A stretch of 64,000 nt of DNA from NCBI RefSeq assembly GCF_021654035.1, contig NZ_JAJPDW010000006.1:1-64000 (forward strand), given 5' to 3'. This DNA is from Microbacterium aurantiacum (GTDB lineage Bacteria > Actinomycetota > Actinomycetes > Actinomycetales > Microbacteriaceae). Below are positions 51,531 through 59,662 of this stretch, in pieces. The notes beneath the pieces were generated by a model. It had not been told where the DNA came from. It worked only from the letters and a program-made list of their open reading frames with translations, and made no database searches. Numbering within the stretch: the stretch's first letter is position 1; each line of letters begins with the position of its first letter. The position numbers and the translations under genes are program-made.

Positions 51531-52085
51531 TCAGTCCCAGTCGAGGTACTCCTCGATGATGACGGCCGTTTCGACAGGCTCCATCATCGGGAAGAGGTGC
51601 CCGGCACCCGGCAGCGTCTTCACGCTGGCTCGCTCCGGCGCCGTGGCCTGCAGGGTCTCGCCCGCTGAGGGGGGCGTCACGTCGTCGTCGGCACCCTGGA
51701 TGATGAGGACCGGGATGACCGGCGCCAGCGCGACGTCGACGTCTTCGACGCCGAGGAGGAGGAGCCCGTTGAGGCGATCGGAGTGCGCCGCCGCGATCCG
51801 GCGAGCCAGCGTGCCACCCGCCCCGTGACCGCCGATCCACGTGCGCTCCAGCCCCACGTGGTCGATGACTGCCAGCGTCGACGCCACCGCGTCCGGCGCT
51901 TCGGGGTCGACGCCGATGCGGACGATGTGGAAGCCCGCCTCCTCGGCGAGGTAATGCGAGACCACACCGAGCGGGTTGCCGTCGAGTCCTCGTTCGGGGA
52001 TCAGGACGAGCGAGACGGGTCCGTCGCCCTCGACGGCGAACGGGATCGCACGCCCCTCGGGATCGAAGATCTGGGTGTCGCTCAC
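51531..52085 (-). CDS. small alpha/beta hydrolase fold protein lacking the nucleophile
   Basis: 184 residues, minimal alpha/beta fold: VSLVLIPERGLDGNPLG, elbow WIGGHGAGGTLARRIA, acid IIQGADDDVTPPSAGET, His LPGAGHLFPMMEP. The elbow reads GHGAG where GxSxG is expected, so the catalytic serine is replaced by Gly while Asp and His remain. It may be a non-enzymatic binding protein. 46 nt separate it from ychF upstream on the same strand. Confidence 0.75.
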   Translation of the reverse strand: MSDTQIFDPEGRAIPFAVEGDGPVSLVLIPERGLDGNPLGVVSHYLAEEAGFHIVRIGVDPEAPDAVASTLAVIDHVGLERTWIGGHGAGGTLARRIAAAHSDRLNGLLLLGVEDVDVALAPVIPVLIIQGADDDVTPPSAGETLQATAPERASVKTLPGAGHLFPMMEPVETAVIIEEYLDWD

Positions 52086-52131
52086 GGATGGTCCTCTCGG
52101 TGGGTGTGGATCTGGACGGGAGAAGGTCGCG

Positions 52132-53205
52132 TCAGTTGTTGAAGCGGAACTCGACGACGTCGCCGTCCTGCATGATGTAGTCCTTGCCCTCCAGGCGAGC
52201 CTTGCCCTTCGCCCGGGCCTCCGCGACCGACCCCAGGGCCACGAGGTCGTCGAAGGAGATCACCTCGGCCTTGATGAAGCCCTTCTCGAAGTCGGTGTGG
52301 ATGACGCCCGCCGCCTGCGGCGCCTTCCAGCCCTTGCCGATCGTCCACGCGCGGGATTCCTTCGGACCGGCCGTGAGGTAGGTCTGGAGGCCCAGCGTGT
52401 CGAAGCCGATGCGCGCGAGCTGGTCGATACCCGACTCCGTCTGCCCGGTCGAGGCCAGGAGCTCGGCGGCGTCTTCGGGGTCGAGGCCGATCAATTCGGA
52501 CTCGATCTTGGCGTCGAGGAAGACGGCGCGGGCCGGCGCGACGAGCGCTTCGAGCTCGGCGAGGCGCGCGGCATCCGTCAGCACGGCTTCGTCGACGTTG
52601 AAGACGTAGATGTAGGGCTTCGCGGTCATGAGACCGAGTTCCTTGATGGGTGCCAGGTCGAGACCGGCCTGCGAGAGCAGGACGCCGCGCTCCAACGCGT
52701 CCTTGGCCGCACCCGCGGCCTCGAGGACGGCCGGATCGGCTTTCTTCGTCTTGACCTCCTTCTCGAGGCGGGGGATCGCCTTCTCGAGGGTCTGGAGATC
52801 GGCGAGCATCAGTTCGGCGTTGATCGTCTCGAGATCGTTCTTCGGGTTCACCGCGCCGTCGACGTGCACGACGTCGTCGTCGGAGAACCCGCGGACGACC
52901 TGCGCGATCGCGTCGGCCTCGCGGATGTTGGCGAGGAACTGATTGCCGAGCCCCTCCCCCTCGCTGGCCCCCCGGACGATGCCGGCGATGTCGACGAACG
53001 AGACGGTGGCCGGCAGGATGCGCTCGCTGCCGAAGATCCCGGCGAGCGTCGTCAGCCGCGGGTCGGGCAGGCTCACGACCCCGACGTTCGGCTCGATCGT
53101 CGCGAACGGGTAGTTCGCCGCGAGCACGTCGTTCTTGGTCAGGGCGTTGAAGAGGGTGGACTTGCCTACGTTGGGCAGGCCGACGATGCCGATAGTGAGA
53201 GCCAC
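52132..53205 (-). CDS. ychF: redox-regulated ATPase YchF
   Basis: 357 residues from the GTG at 53205. G1 GIVGLPNVGKST, G3 FVDIAGIVRGASEGEGLGN, the ATP-specifying NVDE motif in YVFNVDEAVL, and C-terminal TGS domain (GVIHTDFEKGFIKAEVISFD, ending YIMQDGDVVEFRFNN). An Obg-family ATPase that binds ribosomes and responds to oxidative stress. TAGACT lies 8 nt upstream of the GTG. Confidence 0.95.
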   Translation of the reverse strand: MALTIGIVGLPNVGKSTLFNALTKNDVLAANYPFATIEPNVGVVSLPDPRLTTLAGIFGSERILPATVSFVDIAGIVRGASEGEGLGNQFLANIREADAIAQVVRGFSDDDVVHVDGAVNPKNDLETINAELMLADLQTLEKAIPRLEKEVKTKKADPAVLEAAGAAKDALERGVLLSQAGLDLAPIKELGLMTAKPYIYVFNVDEAVLTDAARLAELEALVAPARAVFLDAKIESELIGLDPEDAAELLASTGQTESGIDQLARIGFDTLGLQTYLTAGPKESRAWTIGKGWKAPQAAGVIHTDFEKGFIKAEVISFDDLVALGSVAEARAKGKARLEGKDYIMQDGDVVEFRFNN

Positions 53206-53248
53206 GGGCGTCAAGTCTACGTGCGAGTCGCGCGCGCCCTCGTGCGCG

Positions 53249-54001
53249 TCACGCGCGGATGCCGCGGAATGCCTCCGTGCGGTATGGGAGGTCCACGACC
53301 TCGATCCCCGCTTCGCGGCGGCACTGCGCGTCGAACAGGTCGCTGACGCGATCGAGGATCGCCGTTCGCTCCTCCACGGATGCCGCGATCACGCGGCTCC
53401 GGGAGGCGACCATGTCGAGCAGCGTCTCACGGGTGAGGGTGCGCTCCCACCGCCACGTCCGCCGCTCCCACGGCCCGATGGGCGCGCCGGCGCGGACGTC
53501 GCCGGTCGCCAACATATCCTCCGCGTGGCTCCCGCCCATCGCCGCGGTGAGGGCGGCGACCCAGGCCACGGCATCCTCTCGGATGTTCCAGACCAGCCCC
53601 AGAACTCCGCCGCTGCGCAGGATCCGCCCCACCTCCGCGGCGGCCTCCGCCGGGTCGACCCAGTGCCATGCCTGGGCCATCACCACCGCGTCGACGGAGG
53701 CGTCGGGCAGCGGCATCCGCTCGGCGGCGCCCTGGAACGTGGGGACCCCGGGCACGCGGACACGCAGCTCGGCGAGCATGGCCGCGTCCGGGTCGACTGC
53801 GACGACATCGGCACCCGCCTCGCGCAGCACCCGGGTGAGCTTGCCCGTGCCGGCACCGAGATCGACCACGCGGGCGGTCCGCATCGGGCTCGCGACCGGC
53901 TCCAACAGCCACTGCGCGACCTCGAGCGGGTAGCCCGGGCGACCGGATTCGTAGACGCCCGCGACCGCGCCGAAGGAACGTGCGAGCGCATCATCGGCCA
54001 T
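53249..54001 (-). CDS. class I SAM-dependent methyltransferase
   Basis: 250 residues. Motif I VVDLGAGTGKLTRVL (about 45-59), post-I VVAVDPDAAML, motif for UbiE-like enzymes MPLPDASVDAVVMAQAWHWV and LRSGGVLGLVWNI. Small-molecule methyltransferase, substrate unknown. Leaderless: TAGGCT (54013-54008) 6 nt before the ATG. Confidence 0.88.
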   Translation of the reverse strand: MADDALARSFGAVAGVYESGRPGYPLEVAQWLLEPVASPMRTARVVDLGAGTGKLTRVLREAGADVVAVDPDAAMLAELRVRVPGVPTFQGAAERMPLPDASVDAVVMAQAWHWVDPAEAAAEVGRILRSGGVLGLVWNIREDAVAWVAALTAAMGGSHAEDMLATGDVRAGAPIGPWERRTWRWERTLTRETLLDMVASRSRVIAASVEERTAILDRVSDLFDAQCRREAGIEVVDLPYRTEAFRGIRA

Positions 54002-54091
54002 CCGCCGAGCCTACGGGTGATCCCCGCGCGGTTCAGGACCAGCGCGGCGCGCCTGTCGGGATCCGGCCGTCTCGCCGGAGAGGGTGAGGAC

Positions 54092-54691
54092 GTGCCCCTG
54101 GACTTCACCGCGATCGACTTCGAGACGGCGAACTCCTCGAATGCGTCCGCGTGCGCCGTCGGCCTCGTCCGCGTGCGGGACGGCGAGGTGGTCGCGCAGA
54201 CGGGATGGCTCATCCAGCCCCCGCCGGGACATGAGCGATTCTTCGAGCTGAACATCCGCATCCACGGGATCACTCCGGAGGACGTCGTCGACGCTCCGAC
54301 GTGGAGCGCGCAGCTTCCGGCGCTCGCGTCCTTCATCGGCGACGACGTCGTGGTGGCCCACAACGCCGGATTCGACATGGCCGTCCTCCGGCGTGCGTGC
54401 GAGGCGACCGGAGACGACTGCCCGCCCCTGCGCTACGCGTGCAGCCTCCAAGTCGCCCGCAAGGTCTACCGGCTGGATTCCTACCGCCTGCCGTTCGTTG
54501 CTGCGGAGGCGGGATTCGCGGAGTTCGCGCACCATAACGCCACCGCGGACGCGCTCGCCTGCGCGCACGTAATGATCGACGTCGCCCGTCGCGTGGGAGC
54601 CGACGACGTCGAGGGTCTCGCCGTCGGTGCCGGCGTGTCGCTCGGTCGGATCGACCCGGCCCCGCGCACTCCCGTCCTCGCGCCGGTCTGA
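54092..54691 (+). CDS. DEDDh 3'-5' exonuclease domain protein (DnaQ-like)
   Basis: 199 residues from the GTG at 54092, with GGAG and GAGG upstream. Exo I FTAIDFETANSSNASACAVG, Exo II VVAHNAGFDMAVLRRAC, Exo III HHNATADALACAHVM: the acidic residues and the His are all present. Stand-alone proofreading-type exonuclease, as in polymerase epsilon subunits or exonuclease X. 36 nt before rmuC on the same strand, so both may act in repair. Confidence 0.88.
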   Translation: MPLDFTAIDFETANSSNASACAVGLVRVRDGEVVAQTGWLIQPPPGHERFFELNIRIHGITPEDVVDAPTWSAQLPALASFIGDDVVVAHNAGFDMAVLRRACEATGDDCPPLRYACSLQVARKVYRLDSYRLPFVAAEAGFAEFAHHNATADALACAHVMIDVARRVGADDVEGLAVGAGVSLGRIDPAPRTPVLAPV

Positions 54692-54727
54692 CCCGCGGAT
54701 GTCGGACCCCCCGGCCACGCTGGAACC

Positions 54728-56005
54728 ATGGACGCATTCCTGATCTCCGCGGCGATCCTGATCGCCGTCCTCGTCGGCGCCGCCGTGGGATGGGCGGCCG
54801 GCGCCGCGCGCGCCCGAGACATGCTGCGCACGCGCGTCGCGACGGCGGAGGCGGAAGGATCCGCCACCCGTGCACAGCTCGAAAATCAGACCCGGCTCTA
54901 CCGGGATCTCCTCGCTCAGGCCCGGACGGACCACGCGGCGCGCGAGGAGCGCGAACGGCGCGAGCAGTCGGTCCTGCGGGCCCTCGCCCCGGTCCAGGAC
55001 ACCCTCACCAGCATGCAGGCCAAGGTCGACACGCTCGAACGCGACCGCCAGGAGCAGTTCGGTGCCCTCGCCGAGCAGCTGCGGCGCGCTCATGAGTCCG
55101 ATGAGGCCCTGCGCGCCACGACGGAGTCGCTCGCCGGGGCGCTCCGCTCCGGCGCCACGCGCGGTGTCTGGGGCGAGACGCAGCTGCGGCGCGTGGTGGA
55201 GGCGGCGGGACTGACCAGGCACATCGACTTCGATCTCCAGGCCTCGACGGACACGGATGCCGGGGCGGGGCGCCCCGACATGATCATCCGACTCCCCGGC
55301 GACAAGGCGATCACGGTGGACGCGAAGGTTCCGCTCGACGCGTTCCTCGAGGCCACCGCGCTCCCGGTGACCGCGACCGGTGACCAGGCCGCGCAGCGTC
55401 GACGCCTCATGGCCGCCCACGTGCGCGCCGTCCGGGCGCACGTGGACGCACTGTCGAAGAAGACGTACTGGGCGGGGGTGTCGTCGAGCCCGGAGTTCGT
55501 CGTGTGCTTCCTTCCCAGCGAGTCGCTTCTCGCTACGGCTCTGGACGAAGACCCGACGCTGTTGGAGTACGCCTTCGGTCGACGCGTCGCCCTGGCCTCC
55601 CCGGTGAACCTCTGGGCCGTGCTCAAGACCGTCGCCTACACGTGGACGCAACAGGATGTCTCGACCGAAGCGCGTGCGCTGTTCGACCTCGGCACCCAGC
55701 TGCACGAGAGACTGGGTGCACTCGCCGGCCACAGCAACGACCTGCGCCGCGCCATCGAGCGCACCGTCGACAGCTACAACCGATTCGTCGGTTCGCTCGA
55801 ATCGCGGGTGCTGGTAACCGCTCGGAAGTTCCCCGGCATCGACGAGACCAGACTCGAGGCGCTGCAGGCGCCGCCGGTCGTCGATGCGTCACCGCGGCGC
55901 TTCACCGCGCCGGAGATGCTCGACGATGTGCCGTCTGCCGAGTCGGCGGCGGCCGTCGCCGACCTCGGAGACCTCCGTCGCCGACTGGCCGTCGACGGCG
56001 AATGA
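54728..56005 (+). CDS. rmuC: DNA recombination protein RmuC
   Basis: 425 residues. N-terminal membrane anchor (about 3-25), long coiled coil (30-130), then the RmuC nuclease-like domain: RGVWGETQLRRVVEAAGLTR, PDMIIRLPGDKAITVDAKVPLDAF (core ITVDAKVPLDAF), and KTVAYTWTQQDVSTEAR. It limits inversions between repeats. CACGCT lies 6 nt before the ATG, a possible leaderless -10. Confidence 0.9.
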   Translation: MDAFLISAAILIAVLVGAAVGWAAGAARARDMLRTRVATAEAEGSATRAQLENQTRLYRDLLAQARTDHAAREERERREQSVLRALAPVQDTLTSMQAKVDTLERDRQEQFGALAEQLRRAHESDEALRATTESLAGALRSGATRGVWGETQLRRVVEAAGLTRHIDFDLQASTDTDAGAGRPDMIIRLPGDKAITVDAKVPLDAFLEATALPVTATGDQAAQRRRLMAAHVRAVRAHVDALSKKTYWAGVSSSPEFVVCFLPSESLLATALDEDPTLLEYAFGRRVALASPVNLWAVLKTVAYTWTQQDVSTEARALFDLGTQLHERLGALAGHSNDLRRAIERTVDSYNRFVGSLESRVLVTARKFPGIDETRLEALQAPPVVDASPRRFTAPEMLDDVPSAESAAAVADLGDLRRRLAVDGE

Positions 56006-56033
56006 TCCGGCGACCACGCCCCGGACGATGTCC

Positions 56034-56243
56034 TCAGGCGCCGCCGGGGACGAAGCTCAGGAGAGCGACCACGGCGAGAGAGACGCCGACGAAGGCACCC
56101 ACCATCCACCACGGGCTGATCTCATGCCCCTCGGCGCGACGCACCCGCAGCAGGACATCAGGGCGACGCGCCGGATCGACGGCGTCGGCGATGACCGCGT
56201 GAGCGCCGGTTTGCGGCGCAGAACTCCCGGTCTGGATCGACAT
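56034..56243 (-). CDS. small single-pass membrane protein
   Basis: 69 residues from the ATG at 56243 (AGGGAG 6 nt upstream). A polar N-terminus with RRPDVLLRVRRAEGHEISPW, then one helix (WWMVGAFVGVSLAVVALLSF) near the C-terminus. No family recognised. Convergent with rmuC. Confidence 0.6.
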   Translation of the reverse strand: MSIQTGSSAPQTGAHAVIADAVDPARRPDVLLRVRRAEGHEISPWWMVGAFVGVSLAVVALLSFVPGGA

Positions 56244-56359
56244 CGGCAACTCCCTCTGGGCTGTGAAAGATCGTTGCGTCCCCTTTGACACCGATCCCCA
56301 TTGTTCCAGACGAGTCTGTGCGTCGCCGTCACGAAACAGTCACGACTGCGAGATCGCGA

Positions 56360-57349
56360 TCAGAGCCACTTCGAGACGAGGTGCTCCGACGAGATCCGGC
56401 GGAGGGTCCCGGAGGTCCCCCGCAGCACGACGCTCTCGGTATAGACGTAGCCGCCCTCGCGGCGGACGCCCTTGACCAGCTCACCGTTGGTCACGCCGGT
56501 GGCCACGAAGATGGTGTTGCTGCCGGTGACGAGCTCATCGGCCTCGTAGACATGGTCGTCGAGCTTCAACCCGGCATCCCGTCCCTTCTGCTTCTCCTCG
56601 TCGTCGCGCGCCCACAGTCGTCCCTGCATGTGACCGCCGAGGGCTTTGATCGCGCACGCGGTCACGATCCCCTCCGGGCTGCCGCCGATACCGACGCACA
56701 TGTCGGTCCGCGCGTTGTGACGAGCGGCGTTGATGCCGCCTGCGACGTCGCCGTCGCTCATGAGTCGCGTCCCCGCGCCCGCGTCGCGGATGTCCTGGAT
56801 GAGCTGCGCGTGGCGAGGTCGATTGAGGACCGAGACGACGAGTTCGTCGACGGGCTTGCCGAGGGCCGCGGCCAGGCGGCGGATGTTCTCTCCGATGGGG
56901 AGCCGGATGTCGACGACGCCCACACCGGCCGGACCGGTCACGAGCTTGTCCATGTAGAACACCGTGGAGGCGTCGAGCATCGTCCCGTGCTCCGAGACGG
57001 CGATGACCGACAGCGCGTTGTTGCGGCCCTCCGCCGTGAGGGTGGTGCCGTCGATCGGATCGACGGCGACGTCCGCTCGGGGCCCCGTGCCGTTGCCGAC
57101 GCGCTCCCCGTTGTAGAGCATCGGAGCCTCGTCCTTCTCACCCTCGCCGATGACGATCCGGCCGTCGAAGTTGACGGTGGTGAAGAACGCGCGCATCGCA
57201 TCGACGGCCGCCTCGTCGGCGGCCTCCTTCGCGCCACGCCCGATGAACGGGACGGCGCGGATGGCGGCGGCCTCTGTCGCACGTACGAGTTCCAGCGCGA
57301 GGTTGCGGTCGGGATGCAGCGGGCTCATGTCAGCGGTCAGACTCACCAT
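56360..57349 (-). CDS. glpX: class II fructose-1,6-bisphosphatase
   Basis: 329 residues. GlpX motifs: VIGEGEKDEAPMLYNGERVG, VDPIDGTTLTAEGRNNALSV, DGDVAGGINAARH, GIGGSPEGIVTACAIKALGG. Removes the 1-phosphate of fructose-1,6-bisphosphate in gluconeogenesis. The aldolase at 58578 acts one step before. Leaderless: TAAGGT (57361-57356) 6 nt before the ATG. Confidence 0.95.
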   Translation of the reverse strand: MVSLTADMSPLHPDRNLALELVRATEAAAIRAVPFIGRGAKEAADEAAVDAMRAFFTTVNFDGRIVIGEGEKDEAPMLYNGERVGNGTGPRADVAVDPIDGTTLTAEGRNNALSVIAVSEHGTMLDASTVFYMDKLVTGPAGVGVVDIRLPIGENIRRLAAALGKPVDELVVSVLNRPRHAQLIQDIRDAGAGTRLMSDGDVAGGINAARHNARTDMCVGIGGSPEGIVTACAIKALGGHMQGRLWARDDEEKQKGRDAGLKLDDHVYEADELVTGSNTIFVATGVTNGELVKGVRREGGYVYTESVVLRGTSGTLRRISSEHLVSKWL

Positions 57350-57464
57350 GGGTTCACCTTAGTCAGCGGGATGCTCGGAATCGGGGGCGGATCGACCGCG
57401 GGAGCACAAAGGATCGGCGATTCTTACGCAATCGCTCATTCTCGTGTTCCGCGGCCGTCCTGGC

Positions 57465-57893
57465 TCAGCCCGTCGCGGAGACCACGGCCCAGACGACGCT
57501 CGCCCCGGCGAAGCCGGCCAGTCCCAGCACCGTGGTGAGCACGGTCCAGCTGCGGAGCCCATCGGCGACGCTGAGACCGAGGTATCGGGTCACGACCCAG
57601 AAGCCGGAGTCGTTCACGTGAGAGAGCCCGAGCGCGCCGAAGGCGATCGCGAGTGTGATCGCGACGATCTGCAGAGAGGAGTAGCCGCCGTCGACGACGG
57701 CCTCGGAGAGGAGGCCCGCGGTCGTGAGGATCGCGACCGTCGCCGAGCCCTGTGCGGCGCGCAGGGCCAGCGACACCAGGAACGCCAGCAGCATGATGGG
57801 CAGCCCCGTCGCCAGCAGCGTGTCCGCCAAGGCCGTGCCGATGCCCACCGTGACCAGGAGAGCGAAGATCGGAGCGCCGATGAAGCCAAGCAC
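57465..57893 (-). pseudogene. GntP-family gluconate permease, C-terminal fragment
   Basis: 142 codons match the last third of GntP/GntT permeases: GSATVAILTTAGLLSEAVVD, then ALGLSHVNDSGFWVVTRYLG and a final helix pair (LRSWTVLTTVLGLAGFAGAS). Intact members have about 450 residues and twelve or more helices; the first 300 residues are missing. In-frame sequence reaches only a few codons above 57893 before a TGA. It follows a gntR-type gene whose own middle is deleted. Confidence 0.85.
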
Positions 57894-57938
57894 GTCGCGG
57901 TGAGAGGATGCGCCGACGTGATGTCAAGGATGTGATCG

Positions 57939-57964
57939 TCGCCCGCCCGGGGCTCAGCGGGCGA
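57939..57964. terminator. hairpin at the gntR stop
   Basis: TCGCCCGC (57939-57946) pairs with GCGGGCGA (57957-57964); the stop codon of the GntR gene (57956-57954) lies in the loop. It would end the gntR transcript before the GntP fragment. Confidence 0.55.
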
Positions 57965-58448
57965 GAACGAAGGCGTGCAGGTCGTCCATGGTCTGCTGCA
58001 TGTGATGGTCCATGGCCGATCGGGCGCGATCGGGGTCTTCCGCCCCGCTCCGCATCCGCTCGACGCACTCCGCCAGCTCGTCCAGAGCGGCCGCGGTGAG
58101 GCGCCCCGCCGCCAATGCGGCGGCCTCCGTCTCGAACATCCGCCGCACCGACAGCAGCTGGGTGGCGACATCGCCGTCGTCCCCACGCGCCGAGCGGTAC
58201 CGCAGGATCGCCGGGAGCGACTGCCACTGCTCGAGCGGCGTCACGATCGAACCGATCCCGGACGTCACGCGGACGATCCCCTGGGTCGTGAGGACCCGCA
58301 GCGCCTCCCGGACGGTGACCCGACTCACGTCGTAGGTCTCCCCGATCTCCGCCTCGCTGGGCAGCGCCGCGCCGACCTCGAGGTCGCCGGAGACGATGCG
58401 GTCCAGCAGCGCGTCGGCCACCTCGGCCACGAGCGACTTCCGCGCCAT
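57954..58448 (-). CDS. GntR/FadR-type regulator with internal deletion in the FCD domain
   Basis: 164 residues; relatives have about 235. The winged helix is complete (1-75; LPSEAEIGETYDVSRVTVRE, then GIVRVTSGIGSIVTP). The FCD domain begins normally (LLSVRRMFETEAAALAAGRL) and ends normally (DPDRARSAMDHHMQQTMDDL), but about 70-75 residues with the metal-binding His and Asp are absent at about residue 135. The frame is kept, so a shortened protein may be made, probably unable to sense its ligand. Its usual target, a gluconate permease, is broken just downstream. Confidence 0.8.
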   Translation of the reverse strand: MARKSLVAEVADALLDRIVSGDLEVGAALPSEAEIGETYDVSRVTVREALRVLTTQGIVRVTSGIGSIVTPLEQWQSLPAILRYRSARGDDGDVATQLLSVRRMFETEAAALAAGRLTAAALDELAECVERMRSGAEDPDRARSAMDHHMQQTMDDLHAFVLAR

Positions 58449-58529
58449 CCGGTGTCCCCTCTCGCCCGATCCGGTCGTCGTAGCCTACTGCCCGCACGCC
58501 GGACGCCGCGGTCGCGCGGTCGGGATCGC

Positions 58530-58535
58530 TACACT
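58530..58535 (+). promoter_or_regulatory. -10 of the aldolase gene
   Basis: TACACT about 42 nt before the fba start. The gene has a ribosome site, so unlike its neighbours it has a leader of about 35 nt. Confidence 0.4.
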
Positions 58536-58577
58536 CGGGACCGTACCCTCACCTGCCGCACCCTTGAAGGAGCCGCC

Positions 58578-59609
58578 ATGCCCGTCGCCACCCCGGAGCA
58601 GTATGCCGAGATGCTCGATCGCGCGAAGTCCGGTGGCTTCGCCTACCCGGCGATCAACGCCGCGAGCTCCCAGTCCGTCAACGCCGTCCTCCAGGGCCTG
58701 ACCGAAGCGGGCTCCGACGGCATCCTGCAGGTCACGACCGGCGGTGCCGACTACTTCGCCGGCCACACCGTCAAGGCCCGCGCCACCGGCGCTCTCGCGT
58801 TCGCCGCGTACGTCCACGAGGTCGCCAAGAGCTACCCGATCACGGTGGCCCTGCACACCGACCACTGCCCCAAGCCCGCCCTCGAAGACTTCGTCCTGCC
58901 GCTCATCAAGGCCTCCGAGTCGGTCGTCGCGGACGGCGGGAACCCGATCTTCCAGTCCCACATGTGGGACGGCTCGGCCGTGCCGCTGGATGAGAACATC
59001 GACATCGCCAAGGAGCTGCTGCCGCGCCTCAAGGCCATCAACGCCATCCTCGAGGTCGAGATCGGCGTGGTCGGCGGCGAAGAGGACGGCGTGAAGCACG
59101 AAGGCTCCAACGACGCCCTGTACACCACCACGGCCGACGTCGAGAAGGCGGTCGACGCCCTCGGCCTCGGCGACCAGGGCCGCTGGCTCGCCGCGCTCAC
59201 CTTCGGCAACGTCCACGGCGTGTACAAGCCCGGTAACGTCAAGCTCCGCCCGGAGCTGCTCGGCGAGATCCAGGAGGGCATCGCCGCGAAGTTCGGCACC
59301 GGCCCCAAGCCGCTCGACCTCGTCTTCCACGGCGGATCCGGCTCGACCGATGAGGAGATCGCCCTCGCCGTTGCCAACGGCGTCGTCAAGATGAACATCG
59401 ACACCGACACGCAGTACGCCTTCACCCGCTCGGTCGCCGGTTTCATGTTCCAGAACTACGACGGCGTCCTCAAGGTCGACGGAGGGGTCGGGAACAAGAA
59501 GGCCTACGACCCCCGCGCGTGGGGCAAGATCGCGGAGTCCGCGATGGCCGCGCGCGTCGTCGAGGCCACTCAGCAGCTCGGCTCGGCCGGCAAGAGCCTC
59601 GCCGCCTGA
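58578..59609 (+). CDS. fba: class II fructose-bisphosphate aldolase
   Basis: 343 residues from the ATG at 58578 (AAGGAG 7 nt upstream). Zinc and catalytic sites: LHTDHCPKPALEDF, ILEVEIGVVGGEEDG, FGNVHGVYKPGNVKL, VFHGGSGSTDEEI and NIDTDTQYAFT. Cleaves or forms fructose-1,6-bisphosphate in glycolysis and gluconeogenesis. The GC3 bias is strong, as expected for a highly expressed gene. Confidence 0.96.
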   Translation: MPVATPEQYAEMLDRAKSGGFAYPAINAASSQSVNAVLQGLTEAGSDGILQVTTGGADYFAGHTVKARATGALAFAAYVHEVAKSYPITVALHTDHCPKPALEDFVLPLIKASESVVADGGNPIFQSHMWDGSAVPLDENIDIAKELLPRLKAINAILEVEIGVVGGEEDGVKHEGSNDALYTTTADVEKAVDALGLGDQGRWLAALTFGNVHGVYKPGNVKLRPELLGEIQEGIAAKFGTGPKPLDLVFHGGSGSTDEEIALAVANGVVKMNIDTDTQYAFTRSVAGFMFQNYDGVLKVDGGVGNKKAYDPRAWGKIAESAMAARVVEATQQLGSAGKSLAA

Positions 59610-59624
59610 CCGCTTCCGAAGACG

Positions 59625-59662
59625 GATCGACCCGCGGCGCGCTTCAGCGCCGCGGGTCGATC
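59625..59662. terminator. bidirectional terminator between fba and the zinc dehydrogenase
   Basis: GATCGACCCGCGGCGC (59625-59640) pairs perfectly over 16 bp with 59647-59662; loop GCTTCA. The right arm encodes the last residues of the dehydrogenase (IDPRR) and its stop codon lies in the loop. Confidence 0.85.

Noticed and set aside
56285..56290. Plus-strand TTGACA as a promoter
   Set aside because: No -10 at 16-18 bp (AGACGA) and no plus-strand gene follows.
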